Shown: one piece after another, positions 17,587 through 27,248 of the stretch
Numbering within the stretch: position 1 is the first letter of the stretch
Layout: each line of letters opens with the position of its first letter
DNA from: Streptomyces umbrinus
GTDB lineage: Bacteria > Actinomycetota > Actinomycetes > Streptomycetales > Streptomycetaceae
DNA: 64,000 bases
Assembly (NCBI RefSeq): GCF_030817415.1
Contig: NZ_JAUSZI010000002.1
Span: forward strand, 4,898,001-4,962,000
Direction of reading: 5' to 3'
The notes under the pieces: model-generated
Database searches by the model: none
Told to the model about the DNA's origin: nothing
The model's input: only the letters and a program-made list of their open reading frames with translations
Made by a program: the position numbers and the translations under genes

Positions 17587-19447
17587 TCACTGGGCGCCCG
17601 GGGGCCGCCAGCTGCGCAGGATCGTGTCGAACTGTTCCTTCGCGGTGGCCCAGTCCGCCGCCGGCGCGGACATGTAGATCACGTACTCGACGCCGTCACG
17701 GCTGAGATACGCCTGCTCGCTGGCCCTGCGCGGGCCGGGGAACTCCGTGTCCTTTGGCAGCGCGGTCCAGGTGAAGTCCCAGAGCGCGCCCGGGCGGTCG
17801 CGGAAGGTGTTCTCCTCCAGACCGACCCGCCGGTAGTCCTGCAGCCGCCCCAACTGCTCCTCCAGGTCGAGCAGATGCGTGTACGGGGAGTCGAAGTCCG
17901 GGGAGTCGTCGACGGCGATGCGGACGAAGTGCTCGCCGTTGTCAGGCGTGTAGTCGACCTGGGTGTTCTCGGTCTGGCGCTTCCAGCCCTTGGCGCAGGA
18001 CAAGGCTGAAACCCTGGGGGTCGTCGACGCGCTCCCAGCCGTCCGGCACACCGCCGGCACCGGTGCCGGTGTCCGGGGTCTGGTTCCCCTTCCCGTCGTC
18101 CGTCTCTCCCGCCGAGGACGACGGGGTGGAGGAGGACGGGTCGGGTGAGGACCGGTCGGGTGAGGACGACGAGTTGGTGTCGTTGCCCCACCCGTCCGCG
18201 TACAGCATCGCCGCGACGCCTCCGCCGCCCACGAGCGCGGCCAGAATGACGACGAGGACCAGCGTGCTGACCCTGCGGCGCTGCGTCCCGGCGACCGCCG
18301 GCTGGTTCAGCGTGGCGACGGCCGGGTCGGGCGCGGGCCGACCATGGCTGCCATAGGTGTCGTGCACACCGTGACTGCCGTGGCTGCCATAGGGGTCATG
18401 GCCGCCGGAACCGCCGGGAGTGCCAGGGCCTCCCTGGTTCCCGTGAGCACCCTGAGGGCCGCCGTACGTGCCATGCGCTCCTTGGACGCCCTGAGGCCCG
18501 TAGGCGGCATGGGCCGGCCCGTACGTCCCCTGGGGCACAGGTGACTCGGGAGACCGAGGGGTCTCACCGGACTCGTGCGAGGCCACATGTTCCGTCGGCA
18601 CATAAGCCTGCGCCGAACTCGGTGCGCGCCCCTCCGCGGCCTCGGCGAGCATCTGCTCGGCCTCCTCCGGGCCGGGCCGCTCGGCGGGGTCCTTGCGCAG
18701 CAGCGCGGCAATGACGGGCGCGAGCGGGCCGGCGTGCGTCAGCTCCTCGGGTTCCTCGCCGACCACGGCCTGCATGGTGGTCAGCGGGGTCGTCCGCCGG
18801 AACGGAGACCTCCCCTCGACCGCCGTGTAGAGCGTCGCGCCGAGCGCCCACAGATCGGAGGAGGGACCCGGATCGTGGCCGCGTACGCGCTCCGGCGCCA
18901 GATAGTCGACCGAGCCGACGATCTCCCCGGTGCGCGTGATCGTCGTGTCGCCCTCGACCTGCGCGATCCCGAAGTCGGTGAGCAGGACACGCCGGTCGTT
19001 GGAGATCAGTACGTTGCCCGGCTTGACGTCGCGGTGCAGTACGCCCGCGGCGTGCGCGGCCCGCAGCGCGCGCAGCACCCAGAGCCCGACCCGCGCGGCC
19101 TCCCGGGGCTCGACGCGCCCGGACTCCTTCACCGCGTCGGCGAGCGAGTGGCCCTCGACCAGCTCCATCACGATCCACGGGCGGCCGTCGTGCTCCAACA
19201 CGTCGTGCACGGTGACGACGGCCGAGTGGTTGATCCGCGCGGCCGCGCGCGCCTCGGCCCGGGTCCGGGCGAGGAGCACGGGCTGGTCGCTGTCCGCCAC
19301 ATAGAGCGCGGCCGTCAACTCCTTGATGGCGACGGCCCGGTGCAGCACCTCGTCGTGCGCACGCCACACCCGGCCCATGCCGCCACTGCCGATGGAGTCG
19401 ACGAGCCGGTAGCGCCCGGACAACAGCAGGCCCTGCATCTGATTCAC
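17587..19447 (-). pseudogene. Transmembrane Ser/Thr kinase interrupted by a one-base frameshift
   Basis: Two overlapping frames together encode one kinase of about 615 residues. The first runs from the GTG at 19447 and carries GSGGMG, AIKEL, HRDVKPGN, DFG, a long Gly/His/Tyr-rich linker (GSHGSHGVHDTYGSHG) and a membrane helix. It goes out of frame near 17995. The second frame (ending at 17587) continues exactly where the outer domain should, at KGWKRQTEN. Neighbouring kinases read LPKGW here; this one reads CTGCGCCAAGGGC, one C too many. Downstream coding quality is high, so this is either a sequencing error or a very recent mutation. The GTG start has GCGGGG upstream; ATG at 19438 is an alternative. 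Confidence 0.8.
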
Positions 19448-19650
19448 GTTTCCCCGCAATGCTCTTGACAGGGCCAGACTAAGGACCGGCCCTCCCCCAG
19501 GGAACCGGCGGGGCCCTACGGAGACAGCACTGTGACGGTTTGCCCGGGCGTGAACGGGCGGTTGCCGCCAGGCAATCGGGCGCCGGCCAGTGGCCTGTCG
19601 GACCGTCAATGAACGGTCTGTCGGACCGTCGGCGAGCGGTCTGCCGGACG

Positions 19651-22429
19651 TCAGCCAGTGGCCTGGTAGGTCGCCGCGGCCTGCTCGTAGAGCCGCGTCA
19701 CCTCGTCCCGCTCGGCCTCGGGACCGAGCACCTGCACCACGTGGTACCGCCCGTCGACGATGATCGCGAGATTGCGTACGAAGACCTCGCGCCCCTGGGA
19801 GTCCTGCCAGGTGAACTGCCCCTCGGCCATGGTCCGTCCGCCGACCTCGATGCGCCGCATCCCGCTGGACGTGGCCCACGTCGAGTCGCGGAACGGCTGC
19901 AGCTCGCGCTCGTCCTCACGCTGGTACGTCATCGGATCGGTGCCGTACTGGCTGGTCGTGTCACGGCCGGGCACGACCAGCAGCTCGAAGTCGCCCTGGG
20001 AGTAGACGATCTGGCCGCGGCCGTTCTTCCCCGTCCGGTCCCAGCCGTTGGCGACCGCGACGCGGAAGCCCTCGGAGTCCTTGCGCAGGGTGAAGCCCTG
20101 CGCGACCTCGGGTCCGGTGGTCTGCGTGCTGGAACTGGACGACTGCGTCGGGCTGGTCTCCTTGCTCGGCGACTTCTCGTCCTGCGGATCCGTGCCCGCG
20201 TTCCCGTCCGTGCCGGTGTCCGTGTCGGCCGAGTGTCCCGGGGCCGGACTGACGACGTCCCCCGCGGAACCGGTCCGCTCACCGGCGTTGTCGGACTTGG
20301 GCATGAAGGCCACGGCATACGCGACGGCCGCCGCCATGGCCAGCAGTATCAGCAGGAGCAGCGTGCGGCCGAGCCGCCGGGGCTTGGCCTCCCGCTTGGA
20401 CCGCTTGTGGCGGCCGTGCGGGCTGGTGTCGGGCAGCCCGGCGCGGCGCCTTCGGACGAGCTCGCCCCGGCGGCGCACGACGGGCAGCCGCTTGGGATCC
20501 ACGGGCGGCGTGGCCACGACGTACGTCCCCGCCTCCGGCTCGGGCGCCGACCGCACCAGTGAACGCAGCCAGCCGCGCAGCTCCTCGAAGTCCAGCCGCT
20601 CGGTGGGGTCCTGACGGAGCAGCGACTCCACGACCGGCCTCAGCGGCCCGCACTCCTCGGCGAACGCGGGCGGCTCGGCGCACACCAGCTGCACGAGCTC
20701 GGCGGTGTTCTCCTCGGGGTAGGGCGCATGCCCCTGAACGGCCCGGAAGAGCAGCGCCCCCAACGCCCACAGGTCCGTCGCGGGCCCGATCGGCGCCGCC
20801 AGCTGCCAGTTCTCGTGCACGGGCCCGGCCTGCTCAGGCGCCCAGCGTTCGGTGACGGGTCCGACGACAGCCATCCGCGCCTGCCGGGCCCGCTCGGCCG
20901 CGAGCGCGGTGGCGGGGCCCCGATGGGCGGCGGGAGCGGGGTCGGCGGTCGGCCGGCTCCACTGGGTGGGGGCCTCGGTGGCGGTGCCGGTGGTGTGGGA
21001 AGGCCCTGCGGCGTACGCAGGGTCCGCGCTGTAGGCAGGGTCTGTGGTGTGGGCGAGGTCTGTGCCGTAGGCGGGTTCAGAGGTGTTGGCGAAGTGGCCG
21101 GCGATGCCGTTGCCGGCCCCGGTGTGGGACACGCCGTTGCCGTTCCCGGGGAATCCGGCGCTGTCACCGTGGCCCGGTACGCCGCTTCCGTTGCCCCCGT
21201 TGCCCCCGTTGCCGCTGCTTCCGGCGCCGGGCAGCGCGGGAGGCTGGTTCTGTCCGTTCCCGCCCAGCGCGGGGGCACCATGGCGCGGCGCCGCGCCGTG
21301 CCAGGAACTGGTCCGCCCCACCCCGTACGGGTCGGCGATCTGCCCCGGCGGCGGGGTGTGCTCCAGCCCGGTGTGTTCCAGGCCGAGCCCGGAGGTCTGT
21401 CCGCCCTCGGCCTCGCCCTCGGTGGGCCGGGTCCGCGGCGCGGGCAACGCCGCGTTCTGGCCGCCCCGCTGTTCCTCCTGCACCCGGGCCGCGGCCCGCG
21501 CGCCCGCGCGGTAGGCGGCGATGGCCCCGGCGCGCGCGGCCCGTACATCACCGCCGGCGTCCAGCGCCCGCTGCCCCGCGGCCGACGCCTGTGCCCGCGT
21601 GACGGGCGACAGGCTTCCGGCGCCTCCGGGCACGGCCTCGACGGCGGCACGACCGCCACCGGCGACCCGCGCACCGGGCACGCCACCGGAACCGCCCTGC
21701 TGGGACTGCCCCTGCTGACCGAGCCGGCCGTGAGGCACGGAGGAGCCAGCGGGACCCGTCTCGCCTGGCGGACCGCCCGCCGTTCCGGAGCCGCTCGCCT
21801 CGCCCTCACCGTCGGCGGCAGGCACCGGGTCGTACCCGCACAGCGCTTCCTCCGCGGCCCCCGCGGCAAGCCCCGTGAGCATCACGCGCCCGTCGTCGCA
21901 GACGAGCACCGTGCGCGCGGTGATGTTCCGGTGCACCCATCCATGGCCGTGCAGCACCCGCAGCGCCGTCAGCACGTCGGAGGCCACCTCGGCGGGCCCG
22001 GTACGGACTCAGCGGCCGCTCCGCGAGCAGCGCTGCCAGTGGCCGCGCGGCCACCATCTCACTCACTATCCACAACGACCCGCCCTCGGCGAACACGTCG
22101 AAGACCTGGTCGAGCCGCGGATGGTCGGGGATCTGGGCCGCGGCCTGCGCGGCCTCGATCGCCCGCCGCACCGCCGGTTCGGTGGGCCGCCGCGTGGTCC
22201 GCGCGGACGGCCGCCGCACTCCGGCGTCCCGGGCCACGAACCCGTCGGGCAGCCCGTCCGCGTCGAGCACCTCCGCCTCGACGATCTCGGGCAACGGCAC
22301 CTGCCGGACCAGGACTTCCTGCCCGCTGTACGTGTCGAAGGCCCGGGTCTCGGCGAATTCGTACTCGTCCGACGGCGGCAGCGGCAGACGGTAACGGTCG
22401 GCGAGTACCCGTCCCGCATAGTCGTCCAC
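19651..22429 (-). pseudogene. Large kinase-like (pseudokinase) membrane protein, interrupted by a one-base frameshift
   Basis: Two frames join to about 925 residues. The first (GTG at 22429, GGGGGAGG upstream) encodes an N lobe with no glycine loop and RQVP where a kinase has the VAIK lysine. The second carries the C lobe, where HRD is HRN and DFG is absent (MLTGLA). It is therefore a pseudokinase by sequence. A low-complexity insert of about 250 residues rich in Gly, Asn, Pro and Ala splits the C lobe. A membrane helix (LLLILLAMAAAVAYAVAF) and an outer domain follow. The frames meet near 21995, where GGGCCCGCC has one C more than the expected reading. It may bind a partner kinase rather than phosphorylate. 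Confidence 0.78.
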
Positions 22430-22583
22430 GATGCCTCCCCCGGCCGCCCGGTTGGTCAATTCCGTTCGCCATGCGTCCCGTTGTGGCTGCAGATGGGGCT
22501 GCGTACGGTCCGCAACCACTCACGATACGTGCCGTAGGCAACCCACAGTGAGGAGATACGAGATCTCAGGAATCTCGTGCCCC

Positions 22584-24776
22584 TCAGGACTTCGGTTCGA
22601 ACGACTTCGTAAGCGTCTGCCACGTGTTTTTACGAAGCTCGGTGTCCCACTTCGAGCCCTTCGCGGTGTACATGAGCCCATATCCGAGGCTGCCGTTGAC
22701 GACGAATCCTCGGTCTATCGACCGATACTGCGTCCCGCCGTCCACGTAGGTGAACTCCCAGTCGGCCGTGTTCCAGCCTCGGTAGTCCACCTTCTCTATT
22801 CGGATGCGCTTGTACTGCGGCCGCTGCATGAACTGCTCTTGGTTCTTCCAGTCCGCCACCGGGTCGCTCTTGGGCGTCGTGGTCCACCCGACCAGCAGCT
22901 TCTGCCCGTCAGGACCGGCGAACCGGGACCCGGCCGCACTCGTGGACTCGTACTTCCACCCCTTGGGCAGCCCGATCGAGAACCCCTGCCCGCTCTTGTA
23001 CGTCTCGGCGGCGCCGTCGCCCGAACCGCTGCCGGAGTCGTCGTTCGAACCGCCCGTCCCGCTCGAAGCGCTCGCACTCGGCGAACTGCCGGTGTTCGCG
23101 CCCCCGCCGGCGGAGTCGGTCTTCTCTCCGCTGTCCTTTTCGGTACCGCTGTTCTCGTCCTGCTTGGTGTCGCTGCCCGCGCTCGCCCCGCTGGACGCCG
23201 ACTTGTCGTCGCCGCCCTTGTTCTCGTTGGTCCCGGAGTCGTCGCCGCCACTGAGCGTGACGGCGAGGATCGTGCCCAGCACGGCCAGCACGACGACCAC
23301 GGCGACGATCACCAAGGTCCGTCGGGGTACCACATCGGTGAGCGACGCCTTCGGCGCGACGGTCCGCGGATGCGTGTCCCCGGCACCACCCGAACTCCCG
23401 CCCACCGAACTGAAGTTCACCTCGGAGGCAGCAGAAGCCCGCCCCTCGGCCGAACGAGCCGAATCCGCGGAGGCGGAGCGAGGAGCAGCCTCGGAGGCGG
23501 AGCCAGAAGCAGCGGCAGCGTCGGCAGCAGCGGGAGCAGCGGAGGGCGAAGCGGGGGCGGAGGCAGAGGGGGAGGCCTCAGGAGCAGCCGAGGCCGGGGC
23601 GGAGGCTGAGGTCGAGGCCTTGGCGGCCTTGTCGTCCGCCCCCTCCGGCGTCGCCGGAGCCTCGGTGTCCGCGGCCTTCCCGGCGCCGGCCTTCCCGGCG
23701 CCGACCACCGCGGCAGCGCCCGCCGCCGCGGCCGCAGCAGCACCCTTGCCCTTCCGCACGGAACGCAGAGCGCCGCGGAACCGCTCCACCGGCTCCTCGC
23801 CCTTCTTGCTCCCGCCCGCGGCCTTGCCGCCCGAACTCTTCTTCTTGGCAGGGGCGTCCACCGGAAGCTCGGGCAACGGCACGACCTTCGTCGCGTCCGC
23901 CGGCTCCGGCTCGTCCTTGGGCTCGGGCGCGTGGATGACCTCGGTGAGCATCGTCCGGGCCCCGGCGTCGTCGAGCCGCTGCTCGGGGTCCTTGACGAGC
24001 AGCCCGTAGATGACCTTCTCCAGCGGCCCGGCGTTCTTCGGCTGCTCCATCGGCTCCGTCATCACCGCGGTGAGCGTCGCGATGGCGGACCCCTTGTCGT
24101 ACGGCGGCACGCCTTCCACCGACGCGTACAGCAGCCCACCGAGCGACCAGAGGTCTGCCGCGGGCCCGGGCTTGTGCCCCCGCGCGCGCTCCGGCGAGAT
24201 GTACGAGGGCGCGCCGACGAGCATGCCGGTCGAGGTGATGGACGGGTCGCCCTCCACCTGCGCGATACCGAAGTCGGTGAGCACGACCCGGCCGTCCTCG
24301 GCGATGAGCACGTTCGACGGCTTCACGTCCCGGTGCAGGATGCCCTCGCGGTGCGCCGAACGCAGCACGTCGAGGATGGCCAAGCCCACCTCGGCCGCGC
24401 GCTTCGGCGTGAGCAGCCCGTCCTCACGGATGACCTCGGCGAGCGACTTTCCCTCGACGAGCTCCATCACGATCCACGGCCGGTTGTCCTCGTCGACCAC
24501 GTCGTAGACCGTCACCGCGCCGTTGTTCCGGATCCGCGCGATGGCCTTGGCCTCACGGAAGGTCCGCGTGATCAGCCGCCGCTTCTCGTCCTCGTCGATC
24601 CGCGCCGGCAACCGCAGTTCCTTGACCGCGACCGTCCGGCCCAGCGTCTCGTCCTTGGCCCGCCACACGGTGCCCATGCCGCCGCGTCCGAGGACTCCTC
24701 CCAGCCGGTATCGCCCGGCGAGAAGACGATCGCTCTCGTCCTGCCGGGATGCTCCCGCGCGCTCCGCCTCCGACAT
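22584..24776 (-). CDS. Transmembrane Ser/Thr protein kinase, first gene of the array
   Basis: A 730-residue kinase with a complete active site: GRGGMG, AVKEL, HRDVKPSN and DFG. A long Ala/Ser/Pro/Glu-rich linker (about 340-500), a helix near 510-530 (LVIVAVVVVLAVLGTILAV), a Ser/Gly/Asn-rich outer stalk and a terminal domain beginning IGLPKGWKYES follow. I chose the ATG at 24776, preceded by GAGGGGAC; the frame is open to 24890. Upstream is 490 bp without a gene, so the array promoter is probably there. The outer domain shares its opening motif with three array neighbours and with the kinase at 5.8-7.7 kb. Confidence 0.9.
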   Translation of the reverse strand: MSEAERAGASRQDESDRLLAGRYRLGGVLGRGGMGTVWRAKDETLGRTVAVKELRLPARIDEDEKRRLITRTFREAKAIARIRNNGAVTVYDVVDEDNRPWIVMELVEGKSLAEVIREDGLLTPKRAAEVGLAILDVLRSAHREGILHRDVKPSNVLIAEDGRVVLTDFGIAQVEGDPSITSTGMLVGAPSYISPERARGHKPGPAADLWSLGGLLYASVEGVPPYDKGSAIATLTAVMTEPMEQPKNAGPLEKVIYGLLVKDPEQRLDDAGARTMLTEVIHAPEPKDEPEPADATKVVPLPELPVDAPAKKKSSGGKAAGGSKKGEEPVERFRGALRSVRKGKGAAAAAAAGAAAVVGAGKAGAGKAADTEAPATPEGADDKAAKASTSASAPASAAPEASPSASAPASPSAAPAAADAAAASGSASEAAPRSASADSARSAEGRASAASEVNFSSVGGSSGGAGDTHPRTVAPKASLTDVVPRRTLVIVAVVVVLAVLGTILAVTLSGGDDSGTNENKGGDDKSASSGASAGSDTKQDENSGTEKDSGEKTDSAGGGANTGSSPSASASSGTGGSNDDSGSGSGDGAAETYKSGQGFSIGLPKGWKYESTSAAGSRFAGPDGQKLLVGWTTTPKSDPVADWKNQEQFMQRPQYKRIRIEKVDYRGWNTADWEFTYVDGGTQYRSIDRGFVVNGSLGYGLMYTAKGSKWDTELRKNTWQTLTKSFEPKS

Positions 24777-25268
24777 GCGTCCCCTCATGCAACCCGCCCT
24801 GACAGAGCCTCCATTGTCACCCACCCGAGCACCGTCCGACGCCCCGGGTGCCCCCTCGCGGAAGCATTCCTTCCCCGCGCCGCCCCTCACCTGCCCCGCC
24901 GGTCACCCGGCCGAGCCCGTCCCTCACGATGAGCGGCGACGAGGAAGGACCTCATGCCACCTCCGAGGACGCTACTGACTCTTCCTGTGTCCCCGACCCG
25001 CCTCGTCCTGACCTCGACCGCCTCGACAACTCCCACTCACCCCCAGCCCGCGGACACCGCCCTCACCCGACTCGCCACTCAAGGCAAGGCCCGGCCGCAG
25101 CCCTGCCGGCCGCCGAGAGATCCGGCCCTCGCTTCGGAAGCCCCACAACGGCCCCCACAGCCGCGCCTCCACCGCAGCCGGGACCCCACCACCGCCAGGC
25201 CCCGGCACAGCTCGCGCCTTCGACCATCGCCAGGCCTCAGCGCAACTCGTGCCCGTCCACCGCCGTCC
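24777..25268. other. Gap of about 490 bp between glpD and the kinase array
   Basis: I see no convincing gene. Short open frames here are Pro/Arg-rich and biased like non-coding GC-rich DNA. An imperfect 26-bp direct repeat (25189-25214 and 25224-25249, containing CGCCAGGCC) lies near the glpD end. The kinase array promoter is likely in this stretch, but no clear -10/-35 pair stands out. Confidence 0.5.
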
Positions 25269-26975
25269 CTACAACGGCACGATGTCCGGCGCCCCCAGCC
25301 GGGCCGCGTCGGCCGTCAGGTCGTCCGGCTGCCGCTGCGACTCCCGTTCCGCCTCCACCCGCTTCTCGTAGTGCTCGACCTCGCGCTCGATCTGGTCCTT
25401 GTCCCAGCCCAGCACCGGCGCCATGAGCTCCGCGGCCTCCCGCGCGCTGCGCGTCCCCCGGTCGAAGGTCTCGATCGAGATGCGTGTCCGCCGGGTCAGC
25501 ACGTCGTCGAGGTGCCGTGCGCCCTCGTGCGAGGCGGCGTAGACGATCTCGGCGCGCAGATAGTCCTCGGCGGCGGGCAGCGGCTCGCCCAGCGAGGCGT
25601 CCGCGGCGATGAGGTCGAGCAGTTCCTCCGCGAGTGATCCGTACCGGTTCAACAGGTGCTCCACGCGCACCACATGGAGCCCGGTCCGCGCGGCGATCCG
25701 TGCTCGCGCGTTCCACAGCGCCCGGTACCCCTCGGCGCCGATCAGCGGGATGTCCTCGGTGACGCACTCCGCGACCCGCTGGTCGAGCCCGTGCACCGCC
25801 TCGTCCACCGCGTCCTTGGCCATCACCCGGTACGTCGTGTACTTTCCGCCCGCCACGACCACGAGCCCCGGCACCGGATGCGCCACGGTGTGCTCGCGCG
25901 ACAGCTTGCTCGTGGCGTCCGACTCGCCGGCGAGCAGCGGCCTCAGCCCCGCGTACACCCCCTCCACGTCATCACGTGTCAGTGGCACGGCGAGTACCGA
26001 GTTCACGTGCTCCAGCAGGTAGTCGATGTCCGCGCTGGACGCCGCCGGGTGGGCCTTGTCGAGGTCCCAGCCGGTGTCCGTCGTCCCGATGATCCAGTGC
26101 CGGCCCCAGGGGATCACGAACAGCACGGACTTCTCCGTACGCAGGATCAGTCCGGTCGTCGAGGTGATCCGGTCCTTCGGTACGACCAGATGGATGCCCT
26201 TGGACGCCCGGACGTGGAACTGGCCCCTCTCGCCCACCATCGCCTGCGTGTCGTCCGTCCACACCCCGGTGGCGTTGACGACCTGCTTGGCGCGGATCTC
26301 GTACTCCCCGCCCCCTTCGACGTCCTGCACCTTGGCGCCGACGACACGCTCGCCCTCGCGCAGGAAGCCGGTCACGCGTGCGCGGTTGGCGACCTTCGCT
26401 CCGTACGCCGCCGCCGTGCGCACCAGGGTCGCCACATAACGGGCGTCGTCCATCTGCGCGTCGTAGTACTGCAGTGCCCCGACCAGGGCGTCCTTCTTCA
26501 AGGCGGGGGCGACACGCAGCGCGTGACGGCGTGACAGGTGACGGTGCATCGGCAGTCCGCGCCCGTGCCCGCGCGCCATCGACATCGCGTCGTAGAGCGC
26601 GACGCCCGAACCGGCGTACAGCCTCTCCCAGCCCTTGTGCTGCAAGGGGTAAAGGAACGGGACGGGCTTCACGAGGTGCGGCGCGAGCCGCTCCAGCAAC
26701 AGCCCGCGCTCCTTCAGCGCCTCCCGTACGAGCGGGAAGTCGAGCATCTCCAGATAGCGCAGACCTCCGTGGATCAGCTTGCTCGACCGGCTCGACGTGC
26801 CCGACGCCCAGTCACGCGCCTCGACCAGACCGGTGGACAGACCGCGGGTCACGGCGTCCAGTGCCGTGCCCGCACCGACCACGCCTGCTCCCACGACCAG
26901 CACATCCAGCTCGTGCTCGGCCATTCCCGCGAGTGACTCGGCGCGCTCCGCCGGTCCCAGTGTCGCTGTCCGCAC
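25269..26975 (-). CDS. glpD: Aerobic glycerol-3-phosphate dehydrogenase
   Basis: A 568-residue FAD enzyme that oxidises sn-glycerol 3-phosphate to dihydroxyacetone phosphate at the inner membrane, passing electrons to the quinone pool. The FAD fold is clear (VVGAGVVGAG near 27-36), followed by the family blocks SSRSSKLIHGGLRYLE and GGKYTTYRVMAKDAVD. Length matches GlpD. The GTG at 26975 has GGGAGG five bases upstream. It is divergent from a nucleotide-sugar dehydrogenase with 273 bp between them. No glycerol kinase or facilitator gene is adjacent, so it is probably regulated on its own here. Confidence 0.93.
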   Translation of the reverse strand: MRTATLGPAERAESLAGMAEHELDVLVVGAGVVGAGTALDAVTRGLSTGLVEARDWASGTSSRSSKLIHGGLRYLEMLDFPLVREALKERGLLLERLAPHLVKPVPFLYPLQHKGWERLYAGSGVALYDAMSMARGHGRGLPMHRHLSRRHALRVAPALKKDALVGALQYYDAQMDDARYVATLVRTAAAYGAKVANRARVTGFLREGERVVGAKVQDVEGGGEYEIRAKQVVNATGVWTDDTQAMVGERGQFHVRASKGIHLVVPKDRITSTTGLILRTEKSVLFVIPWGRHWIIGTTDTGWDLDKAHPAASSADIDYLLEHVNSVLAVPLTRDDVEGVYAGLRPLLAGESDATSKLSREHTVAHPVPGLVVVAGGKYTTYRVMAKDAVDEAVHGLDQRVAECVTEDIPLIGAEGYRALWNARARIAARTGLHVVRVEHLLNRYGSLAEELLDLIAADASLGEPLPAAEDYLRAEIVYAASHEGARHLDDVLTRRTRISIETFDRGTRSAREAAELMAPVLGWDKDQIEREVEHYEKRVEAERESQRQPDDLTADAARLGAPDIVPL

Positions 26976-27248
26976 AGTTGCCTCCCGCTGTTCTGTCGCG
27001 CCGGGCTCACCCGTCCGGCGAGGCCCGGCTCACATCCCCCATGCCCAAATTCTCAACCCGTTGCCCGCCTTCGGCCACCACCAGCCGTCCGCCTGTGGAT
27101 ATCTCTCGGTGGCTTCCGGAGAAACACAGCCGAGCAATCCCGCAAATCGGTCATATTTACTCCTAGTCTGACATTGCACTCGCCCGTTCTGTCCACAGGG
27201 CTTGCGCCCTTGTCCCCCTTCGGTTACTGGGAAGGACGGCCCACCGCC

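Noticed and set aside
24848..25426. Pro-rich gene between glpD and the kinase array
   Set aside because: Composition is that of random GC-rich sequence and the frame runs into antisense of glpD.
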